Assembly: GCF_019375475.1 (NCBI RefSeq)
Contig: NZ_JAHXGQ010000001.1
Coordinates: forward strand, 496,001-560,000
DNA from: Saccharothrix obliqua
GTDB taxonomy: Bacteria; Actinomycetota; Actinomycetes; Mycobacteriales; Pseudonocardiaceae
Length of the DNA: 64,000 nt
Reading direction: 5' to 3'
The notes under the pieces are model-generated. The model saw only the letters and a list, made by a program, of their open reading frames with translations. It was not told the origin of the DNA and made no database searches. Shown in pieces: positions 54,560 to 61,739 of this stretch; position 1 is the stretch's first letter, and the number at the start of each line of letters is the position of its first letter. A program made the position numbers and the translations under genes.

Positions 54560-55501
54560 TCACCGCGCATCGCGGGCCGGGCGGCCCGCACCCGCCGGCA
54601 ACGCGGCGACGGCGACCGCGAGCAACGTCAGGCCGGTGCCCAGCACGGTCGTCGCGGACACCGCGCCACCCGTCGCCGGCACCACCAGGTCCGCCGCCAG
54701 CGCGCCCACCAGCTGCCCCGCGACCTGGCCCAGCCCGACCAGCAGCACGCCGCTCCAGCGCACCGCGAGCACGGCCGTGCCGATCGCCACGATCCCCAAC
54801 GCCCCGCCGACGTACAGCCACGGCTCGCTCGGCACGACGACGGGCAGGCCGCGCACCGCCACGTCCACCACGCACACCACGGCCAACACCACCGAGCCGG
54901 TGCCGAAGTTGACCAGCGTGGTGACCCGCGTGCTGCCCGCCGCCTCCCGCACCAGGCCGTTCACCGCCTGCTGCCAGCCCATCCCGATCCCGGCCAGCGC
55001 GGGCAGCACCGCGGGCCACAGCGACGCGGGCGTGCCGAACTCGTCCGCCACCGCGACCACCACCGCGCCGACCGCCAGCCCGGCGCCCGCGACGCGCGGC
55101 CACGTCAGCGGCTGCACGCCCGCCGGACCCACGCCCACGCGGTCCACCACCAGGCTGCTCACCACCTGCGCCGCCACCACGGCCACGGTGAACGTCGCCA
55201 CGCCGAGCACGGCCACCGTCAAACCCTGCGCGGACACGAAGAACGCGCCGCACGCGCCACCGACGCACTGCCACCAGCGGATGTCGCCACGCCGCAACGC
55301 ATCCCGCAACCGCACGAGCCCCGCCCGGCCGACCCGGGTCGTCGGCACCGCCGCGGCCAGCAGCACCAGCCCCACGCCGAACGACACCATCGCCGCCAGG
55401 AACCCGTCGCGGAGCACGTGCCCCAGCTCGCCGTTGATCCGCCCCTGCACGGCGATGCACACCCCGCCGACGAACGCGGCCAGCACCCCGATCCCACGCA
55501 T
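54560..55501 (-). CDS. DMT-family (DUF606/YdcZ-like) transporter
   Basis: 313 residues from ATG 55501 (GTG 55507 also fits). Ten membrane helices form two five-helix repeats, opening [20 protein letters not shown] with the family N-G pair that is echoed in the second half ([20 protein letters not shown]). Such two-repeat DUF606 proteins are probable small-molecule exporters. It lies 16 nt upstream of folD on the same strand, so some read-through is likely. The substrate is unknown. Confidence 0.85.
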   Translation of the reverse strand: MRGIGVLAAFVGGVCIAVQGRINGELGHVLRDGFLAAMVSFGVGLVLLAAAVPTTRVGRAGLVRLRDALRRGDIRWWQCVGGACGAFFVSAQGLTVAVLGVATFTVAVVAAQVVSSLVVDRVGVGPAGVQPLTWPRVAGAGLAVGAVVVAVADEFGTPASLWPAVLPALAGIGMGWQQAVNGLVREAAGSTRVTTLVNFGTGSVVLAVVCVVDVAVRGLPVVVPSEPWLYVGGALGIVAIGTAVLAVRWSGVLLVGLGQVAGQLVGALAADLVVPATGGAVSATTVLGTGLTLLAVAVAALPAGAGRPARDAR

Positions 55502-55554
55502 CTGCACGGCCCATCTTGGCCGGCGCCCGCCCACGACCCGCCGGCACCCCGACC

Positions 55555-56781
55555 TCACGCACCCGTGCCCACCTCGGCCGGCACCCGCACGCGGCTCGCC
55601 AGCAGCACCCCGAGCAACGCCAGCGCGGCACTCGCCCCGGCCGCCGCCGCCGGACCCACCCCGTCCAGCAGCCACCCGGTGAGCGGCAGCACCAGCGCGG
55701 AACCCGCCGTCGTGAACGCGGCCATCCACCCGAACGCCTCCGCCTTCCGGCCGTCCGGCGCGAGGTCGCTGACCCGGGCGTTGTTGGCGGCGATGGCGGG
55801 CGCGATGGCCGTGCCGCCGACGGCCAGCACCGCGGCCACCAACCACACCGGCGACGACGGCAGGACCGGCGGCAGCACCGGGACCAACGCGACCACGCCC
55901 AGCGCCAGCACCGCCATCCGCCGCGTGAACCGGACCTCGCCGGTCCAGCCGCCCGCCACCAGCCCGCCCACCGTGGAACCGACGCCCCAGGCGACCGTCA
56001 GGACCGCCGCCACCGCCGGGGTGCCCAGGTCGCGGGCCCAGGCGACGACCAGCATGTCGATCGCCACCAGCGACGCGACGATGCACGACGACACCAGCAA
56101 CGCGAGCAGCATCGGCGGGTGGGCGACCAGCGCCCGGCCCCGGTGCCCGTCCGCGCGGCCCACCGGGTCGTCCACCCCGGCCCGCCGCACCGCGGCCCGG
56201 AAACCCAGCGCGCCCAGCACCGCCACCGCACCGCACAGCCACAACGCGATCCGCGCGTCCAGCAACGCCACGGCCATCGCGGTCAGCGCGGGCCCCACCA
56301 CGTAGATCAGCTCCTGCATGGACGCCTCGACGGTGAACACGGCCTGCCGCGCCGGACCGGTCGCCAGCCGGGGGAAGCTCGCCCGGCCCACCTGCGTGAC
56401 CGGCGGCATCGACATGCCCGCCAGCACGGCCACCACCGCAGACAGCGGCCACCACGCGGGCGGCAGCACCGCGGGCAGCAGCCCGGCCACCGCGATCGCC
56501 ACCGCGTAGCCCGCCGCCGTCACCAGCAGCAGCCGCCCGGCGGGGCTGCGGTCCGCGGCCCGGCCCCGCAGCGGGCTCGCCACGCCCAGCCCCAGGGAGA
56601 ACGCGCCACCCACCACCCCCGCCGCCGCGTACGAGCCGGTCCACCCGGCGATCAGGAACGACGTGGCCAGCGGCGTGCCCGGGAAGTGGAGGCGGCCGAT
56701 CAACGACCAGAGCAGGAGGCCCGGCAGACCCGGGATCGTCGCGAGTTCGCGGTACGGGCGCAGCACCCGTCCACTCTGCAC
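55555..56781 (-). CDS. Major facilitator superfamily transporter
   Basis: 408 residues from GTG 56781. Twelve helices; the region after helix 2 reads ASPLRGRAADRSPAGRLLLV, a variant of the MFS motif A loop, and the second half has AFGWMAAFTTAGSALVLPLT. It resembles MFS efflux proteins of the drug or sugar-efflux type. It is followed by the DMT transporter gene 54 bp downstream on the same strand. The substrate is unknown. Confidence 0.9.
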   Translation of the reverse strand: MQSGRVLRPYRELATIPGLPGLLLWSLIGRLHFPGTPLATSFLIAGWTGSYAAAGVVGGAFSLGLGVASPLRGRAADRSPAGRLLLVTAAGYAVAIAVAGLLPAVLPPAWWPLSAVVAVLAGMSMPPVTQVGRASFPRLATGPARQAVFTVEASMQELIYVVGPALTAMAVALLDARIALWLCGAVAVLGALGFRAAVRRAGVDDPVGRADGHRGRALVAHPPMLLALLVSSCIVASLVAIDMLVVAWARDLGTPAVAAVLTVAWGVGSTVGGLVAGGWTGEVRFTRRMAVLALGVVALVPVLPPVLPSSPVWLVAAVLAVGGTAIAPAIAANNARVSDLAPDGRKAEAFGWMAAFTTAGSALVLPLTGWLLDGVGPAAAAGASAALALLGVLLASRVRVPAEVGTGA

Positions 56782-56874
56782 CCGATCACCGCCGAACCCG
56801 TTGCCGTTTTTCGGGGAACCCCGGGGCGTCGCCGAACGTCAGCACACTGCGGAGGCACGAGCGAGGGGACAGCG

Positions 56875-57387
56875 GTGACCGATCCCACCGGCCCGGACAG
56901 GGCCGAGCTGGAGGCGCGCAACGCGGCGGCGCGCGAGCGGGTCGACACCCTCCTGGCCGAGCTGCGGACCAGGACCGCGGAGCTGCGGGACGTGCGGGAA
57001 CGCGTGCGGTCGATCACCGCGACCGCCGTGTCCGAGGACGGCGCGGTGCGGGCCGCGGTGGACTCCACCGGTGCGCTCACGTCGCTGGAGTTCTCCGCCA
57101 ACGCCTTCGAGCGCACCACGCCCGCCAAGCTCGCGCGGCTCGCGACGGAGACCGTGCTCCGCGCCGTCGCGCAGGCCCGCGACGAGCTGAGCGACGTGAT
57201 CACCCCCTCCCAGCGGGGCGCGAGCGTCGACCTGGCGGAGTTCCTGCCCGGCGTGCCGACGCTGGCCGACCTCGTCCCCGAGCCGCCCGCCGTGCCGGGC
57301 CCACCGGCGACCGCGCCCCGGCGCCCGGCCGCCCGCCCACCCGACGACGAGGACGACGCCGGCGTCCTGGACCGGAGCGACTGGTGA
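56875..57387 (+). CDS. YbaB/EbfC-family DNA-binding-like protein
   Basis: 170 residues from GTG 56875 with GAGGGGAC upstream. A coiled N-terminal half (ELEARNAAARERVDTLLAEL) followed by the YbaB beta layer (ATAVSEDGAVRAAVDSTGAL, TSLEFSANAF) and a Pro/Asp tail. YbaB proteins bind DNA as dimers; paralogues like this occur at the head of ESX/WXG100 toxin loci in actinobacteria, where their role is not defined. It overlaps the WXG100-like gene by GTGA. Confidence 0.85.
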   Translation: MTDPTGPDRAELEARNAAARERVDTLLAELRTRTAELRDVRERVRSITATAVSEDGAVRAAVDSTGALTSLEFSANAFERTTPAKLARLATETVLRAVAQARDELSDVITPSQRGASVDLAEFLPGVPTLADLVPEPPAVPGPPATAPRRPAARPPDDEDDAGVLDRSDW

Positions 57388-57698
57388 CCGGCGGTTTCCA
57401 GGTGGACGTGCCCGGCCTGCGCCGGGGCGGCGCCCGGTTCAGCGGTGCGGGTGACGCGCTCGACGGCGTGCTCCGGCAGCTCGACAGCGCGCTGCGGGCC
57501 GAGGGCCGGTGCTGGGGCGACGACGAGTCGGGTCAGGCGTTCGCCGGCGGCTACGTGCCCGCCTCCACCGCCACGCTCGACGCGTTCCGGCGGCTGGCCG
57601 GCGCGTTGCAGGACATCAGGACCGGCGTCGACCGGTCGGCGGACACCTACGAAGGGGTCGACCGCGACAACGCGACCGGGCTCTCCCGGACCCGCTGA
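57384..57698 (+). CDS. WXG100-like protein
   Basis: 104 residues from GTG 57384. Two helices flank a turn at about 44-53 reading CWGDDESGQAF, the W-x-G variant of the ESAT-6/CFP-10 superfamily, with long amphipathic helices on both sides (GLRRGGARFSGAGDALDGVL; TLDAFRRLAGALQDIRTGVD). Such proteins are type VII secretion substrates or partners. It is coupled to the YbaB gene and followed 28 nt later by the long WXG/CpnT-like gene, suggesting a heterodimer with that N-terminus. Confidence 0.82.
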   Translation: MTGGFQVDVPGLRRGGARFSGAGDALDGVLRQLDSALRAEGRCWGDDESGQAFAGGYVPASTATLDAFRRLAGALQDIRTGVDRSADTYEGVDRDNATGLSRTR

Positions 57699-57725
57699 CC
57701 CGGACACGAGCGAGGGGGTGCCGCG

Positions 57726-59771
57726 GTGGGCATCGAGATCCCGGGCGAGGTCGCCTGGCTCGTCCCGATCGTCGTCGGGCGGAGCTGGCCGGAGGGCGAC
57801 GAGACCGCGTTGCGGCGGATGGCCGACGCCTACCGCACCGCCGCGCGCGGCGTGCGGTCGGTGATCGACCAGGCCGACACCGCCGCCTCGGCGGTCGTGG
57901 GCAGCCAGGAAGGCGTGGCCGCGCGGCGGTTCGAGGAGCACTGGGGCGAGTACACCGCCGGTGACGACGCCCGCCTGCCCGCGCTCCAGCGGGCCTGCGA
58001 GGAGCTGGCGGAGACCTGCGAACGCGCCGCGCTGGAGGTCGAGCACGCCAAGCTGGCCATCATCGCGGCGCTGCTCGCGCTGGCCGTGGAGATCTCGGCC
58101 CTGGTCGCGGCGGCGTTCGGGACGTTCGGCGTGTCCACGGCCGGCATCCCGGTCGCGCAGCAGGCGGCCAGGGCGACCGTGCAGGACACGTTCCGGCGGT
58201 TGGTCACCGCGATGCTCCGGGACGTCGCGGTCCCGGACGGTGTCGACATCGCCGCCCGGACGGGTCGCGTGGAGGGGAGCCCAGTGGGAGGCAGCCCAGT
58301 GGAGGGGAGCACCGTGACGGGCGGTGTCCTGACCAAGGGCAAGCACCCCGGGCAGCTCCCCGGAACCACCTCGGGCCAGGCCGTCAACGCGCCCGACGTG
58401 GTGACCACCTCCGCCGCCGCCGTCTCCAGCGCACCCGTCTCCAGCACCCCCGCCGCACCCGTGCCCGGTGCGACCCGCGACGTGCCGCCCCAGCCGGTGA
58501 TCACCGCTCCTCCCGGCGGGTCGACCGGTCAGAGCCCCACCCGGCCCGGCAACGACACCACCACGACGTCCCACGCGCCCCCCGCTCCACGCGAGACCGC
58601 AGGCCGATCAACCGGCGTGGCCGCCGCACCGGAAGCCCACCGGAACGGCCCGGTCGGCGGTGGCGGCACCGGAGCCGTCCCGACCCCGACCAGGCCCGGG
58701 ACGACGCCGAGGACGTCCGGCGGCTCGTCGATCAGCGGCCGACTGGGCGGCCCGCCCGGGACCGGCTCGCCGGGCGGCCGGAGCACGTCACCCGGCGGTC
58801 CCGAGTCCCGTGCCGGCAGCCGGTCCGGGTCGGTGCCCGGGGTGACCGCCGGCCCGACGTCCGGCGTGCTGCCGGGCGCGGGACAGGGCAACGGTGGTGC
58901 GCCACCGCCCGGCCGGAGCCCGGGCGCCGGTGGTCCGACCACGAGCGGGCCGGCGGCCGGTGGGGCGGTGTCGACCGGCGGCGCGGGTCTCCTCCCGGCG
59001 ACCGCCGTGGCCGCCGGTGGGCGTGGTCCGTCCGCCGGTGGCCGGGCCGCGCGCGCCAAACCGGAACGCGACGACGAGTCCCGCGACACCGACACCGATC
59101 CCGCGGAAGAACCCGCTGATGACCCCGCTGGCGACCCCGCCGACGACACCTTGACCGGCGTACCGGCCGAGCCGTTCCGGGAGACCACACCGGCACCGCC
59201 CAACCCGGTCGCCACCCGCACGTGGCCCGCCGAACCCCTGTCCCACAAGGAGATCCCGGGCAGCACGCCACCGCGACTCGTGGAACTCCCCGCCGGCACC
59301 GTGCTGGAGCGGTCCGGCAGTCCCGAGGGGGACGTCATGTCGCCGTTGCGGTCGGACAACGCCAAGAACCCCCACGTGTACGTCCTCACCACGCCGATCC
59401 GGGTCACGGCCGACCGGCCGGGCGGGACGCCGGGGTTCCGGCCGGTGCCGACCCCGGCGCTGGTGGACCCCGCGACCGGCGGGGTGAGCGTCCGGCGGCT
59501 GCTGGACCTGGGCGTCCTGCGTGAGGCGACCGCGCCGCCCACCACCGACCGGCCGGACTGCACGCCGGAGGCGACGTGGCGGCGGATGGAGCGGGACCGG
59601 TCGAACTTCGTCCGGGCCGGCGGTACGGTCGAGATCATCGACACGTTCACCCGGTGCGACCCACCCCGGCACCCGCACGCGTACCGGACCAGGTGGCGGG
59701 TGACGCTCGCCGACGGCACGACCGAGATCTACGTCAGGAGCTACCCCGATGAGCCCACCGCGGCCCGCTGA
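57726..59771 (+). CDS. Long WXG/CpnT-like secreted protein with degenerate TNT-like C-terminus
   Basis: 681 residues from GTG 57726. The N-terminal ~175 residues match the CpnT-like/WXG helical domain (PGEVAWLVPIVVGRSWPEGD, ARRFEEHWGEY, LAIIAALLALAVEISALVAA). A ~300-residue Pro/Gly/Thr/Ser linker follows. From about 500 comes a TNT-like start (VELPAGTVLERSGSPEGD) with an H-x-Y strand (NPHVYVLTTPIRV), but the PWFGQxGGGTQY part is missing. The last ~70 residues (TWRRMERDRSNFVRAGGTVE onward) form a separate small domain with two Cys. It is probably a type VII-exported effector or inactive carrier. It overlaps the next gene by 23 nt. Confidence 0.8.
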   Translation: MGIEIPGEVAWLVPIVVGRSWPEGDETALRRMADAYRTAARGVRSVIDQADTAASAVVGSQEGVAARRFEEHWGEYTAGDDARLPALQRACEELAETCERAALEVEHAKLAIIAALLALAVEISALVAAAFGTFGVSTAGIPVAQQAARATVQDTFRRLVTAMLRDVAVPDGVDIAARTGRVEGSPVGGSPVEGSTVTGGVLTKGKHPGQLPGTTSGQAVNAPDVVTTSAAAVSSAPVSSTPAAPVPGATRDVPPQPVITAPPGGSTGQSPTRPGNDTTTTSHAPPAPRETAGRSTGVAAAPEAHRNGPVGGGGTGAVPTPTRPGTTPRTSGGSSISGRLGGPPGTGSPGGRSTSPGGPESRAGSRSGSVPGVTAGPTSGVLPGAGQGNGGAPPPGRSPGAGGPTTSGPAAGGAVSTGGAGLLPATAVAAGGRGPSAGGRAARAKPERDDESRDTDTDPAEEPADDPAGDPADDTLTGVPAEPFRETTPAPPNPVATRTWPAEPLSHKEIPGSTPPRLVELPAGTVLERSGSPEGDVMSPLRSDNAKNPHVYVLTTPIRVTADRPGGTPGFRPVPTPALVDPATGGVSVRRLLDLGVLREATAPPTTDRPDCTPEATWRRMERDRSNFVRAGGTVEIIDTFTRCDPPRHPHAYRTRWRVTLADGTTEIYVRSYPDEPTAAR

Positions 59772-60216
59772 CCGGTCGACCACCGAGCAGCGCCACGACG
59801 AGCTGCTCCAGCGGATCGGCGGTCTGCTGCTGGACGCCGCCCCGGACGACTTCCGGCGCATCGACCTCCTGGTGAAGATGACGGTCGCGGTGCGGGACCT
59901 GGCGCTCACGGTGTACCGGCCGGACGGTTCGACGCCCGAGGTGCTGCCGCCGGAGGGGCTGACCGAGGCGTTCGAGGAGATGCGGCAGGTGCTCTACCAG
60001 CCGGGTCGCGGCGCGTGGTTCTCGTGCCGGTGCGTGGTGAACGCGCCGGCCCGGATCGACATCACCTACAACTTCGACCACGACCCCCTGTTCACGCCCC
60101 CGGTGCCGGCCGCGGACTTCGCGCGCGACCTGGAGGCGTTCCCCCGGGACGACGCCTTCGTGCCGGACTGGCTGCGGGTCAGGTTGGCCGAGGCGTCCGA
60201 GGAGCAGCGGGCATGA
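59749..60216 (+). CDS. YezG-like (DUF600) immunity-type protein
   Basis: 155 residues from ATG 59749 with AGGAG 8 nt upstream. The layout is an N-terminal helix (RHDELLQRIGGLLLDAAPDD), strands around KMTVAVRDLALTVYRPDGST, a helix FEEMRQVLYQPGRGAWFSCR and the terminal NFDHDPLFTPP with FPRDDAFVPDWLRVRL. The same domain forms the N-termini of the two following proteins. YezG-fold proteins are immunity factors in many toxin loci. Alone here, it may neutralise a neighbouring effector. The start codon lies inside the preceding gene, and its stop overlaps the next ATG by ATGA. Confidence 0.75.
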   Translation: MSPPRPADRSTTEQRHDELLQRIGGLLLDAAPDDFRRIDLLVKMTVAVRDLALTVYRPDGSTPEVLPPEGLTEAFEEMRQVLYQPGRGAWFSCRCVVNAPARIDITYNFDHDPLFTPPVPAADFARDLEAFPRDDAFVPDWLRVRLAEASEEQRA

Positions 60217-61658
60217 CCACGCCGGTACTGGCCGCCGAGGAGCAGAACGCGATCCTCGGCTCCGTCACCACGCTGCTGGTGCAGCGGCTGCGTGGCGACT
60301 GGGAGCAGTTGTTCATCGACTTCCGCGTGGTGGGCGACCACGTGGAGACCGACGTGTCCGGCGTGACCATGTTCGGCGGTCCGTTCCGGTGGGAGCTGCC
60401 GGTCGCGGCGATGCCGTTCTTCACGCAGCTGCGCGAGGGCATGGCCCGGCCGGGCCGGGGCACGTGGGTGTCGTTGCGGTTCCACCTGGTCCACCCGGAC
60501 ACCTACTCGGTCGAGTTCAACCACGACCAGGAGCCGGACTGGACGTCGCCGCCCACCGCCGAGGACCGCGCCGACGAGCTGGCGCGGTACCCGCGCGACT
60601 CGCCGCCGGACTGGCTGGCGGCCCGCGCGCCCGAGCTGATCGCCGCGCCGCTGCTGGACGACCCGCACGGCGGGTTGATCGCCGACCGGCCCCGCGTGCA
60701 CCCGCAGGAGCTGGCCGACGTCCTGGAGTACCTGGAGAGCGCGCCGGTCGTGCTGACCACCGGCTCGTACGGGCCGGACGCGTTCCAGCCGGACCTGCCG
60801 CCCTCCGTGCCGCTGTCCTTCCACACCGACGGGACCTGGGTCTGGTCCGGCGGCGTGGCCTACTACCTGCGCAACCACCACGTCGCGCCGGCGCCGCAGC
60901 TCGTCCAGCACATCCGGGACAACGACTACGCGGTGCCGCCGGTGAACCCGACCACGCAGAGCGCCGCCGCGGCCGTGGCGACCGGCCAGGCGCGGAGCGC
61001 GCCGCTGCCGCCGCACACGCCGCGGGTGATCTCCGACGCGGACCGCCACGCGCTGGAGCACCTGAAGAACCGCCTCGACCACTACGGGGTGGGCGAGGGC
61101 GAGTACGGGATCGTCGAGCCGAAACCGGACGCGTTGGTCATCGAACCCGCGCCGGGTCCGAGCGGCTGGCAGGTCCAGTTCTGGGACGCCGACCGCGGCC
61201 CGCACGGGCGGCCGAAGGTGCACGAGCACGCCGTGGACGCGGCGAAGGCGCTGCTCGCGCAGCTGCTGTGGCGGGACGACCTGGACGAGGTCCGCGCGGG
61301 CGGGCGGGCGCGGGCGGTGCGGCCCGTGCCGGACATCCAGCCCCTGCCGGACGAGCCGCCGCTGTCGTTGTTCCGCGACCGGGAGGCCGTGGTGCTGCCG
61401 GTCGGGACCGAGGTCGACCGGTTCGGGGACGACACCGGCAACCTGGTCTACGCGGCGGGCACGGCGTACGGCAACCGGTCGTTGCCACCGGAATGGCTGA
61501 ACCGCGCGTACCACGGCTACCTGGTGCGACAGCCGGTGCCGGCGTTGAAGGGCGTGGCCGTGCCGTGGTTCGGCCAGGTCGGCGGCGGCACCGGGTACTT
61601 CCTGGCCCGCCCGGTGCGGGACCTGCTCGCCGACGGCAGCCTGGTGGAGATCGGGTAG
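60213..61658 (+). CDS. Immunity-like domain fused to a TNT-type NAD glycohydrolase domain
   Basis: 481 residues from ATG 60213. Domain order: YezG-like 1-130; a repeat-type module about 165-245 (LSFHTDGTWVWSGGVAYYLR); a second module 270-350 (ADRHALEHLKNRLDHYGVGE, WQVQFWDAD); TNT domain 385-481 (VVLPVGTEVDRFGDDTGN, RAYHGYLVRQPVP, AVPWFGQVGGGTGYFLARPV). The TNT of Mycobacterium CpnT hydrolyses NAD+. Its Arg and His positions are kept here, but the GGGTQ signature reads GGGTG, so activity is uncertain. No secretion signal is visible, and the immunity-like N-terminus on the same chain is odd for a toxin. Annotated relatives are called TNT-related proteins. Confidence 0.8.
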   Translation: MTTPVLAAEEQNAILGSVTTLLVQRLRGDWEQLFIDFRVVGDHVETDVSGVTMFGGPFRWELPVAAMPFFTQLREGMARPGRGTWVSLRFHLVHPDTYSVEFNHDQEPDWTSPPTAEDRADELARYPRDSPPDWLAARAPELIAAPLLDDPHGGLIADRPRVHPQELADVLEYLESAPVVLTTGSYGPDAFQPDLPPSVPLSFHTDGTWVWSGGVAYYLRNHHVAPAPQLVQHIRDNDYAVPPVNPTTQSAAAAVATGQARSAPLPPHTPRVISDADRHALEHLKNRLDHYGVGEGEYGIVEPKPDALVIEPAPGPSGWQVQFWDADRGPHGRPKVHEHAVDAAKALLAQLLWRDDLDEVRAGGRARAVRPVPDIQPLPDEPPLSLFRDREAVVLPVGTEVDRFGDDTGNLVYAAGTAYGNRSLPPEWLNRAYHGYLVRQPVPALKGVAVPWFGQVGGGTGYFLARPVRDLLADGSLVEIG

Positions 61659-61739
61659 GCCGAGGGCCTGGCGCGGAGCGGTTCGTCCATTCGGCCGAGC
61701 GGGGTCCCGTGCGGGCACGATGCGTCGCGGGGGAAGATG

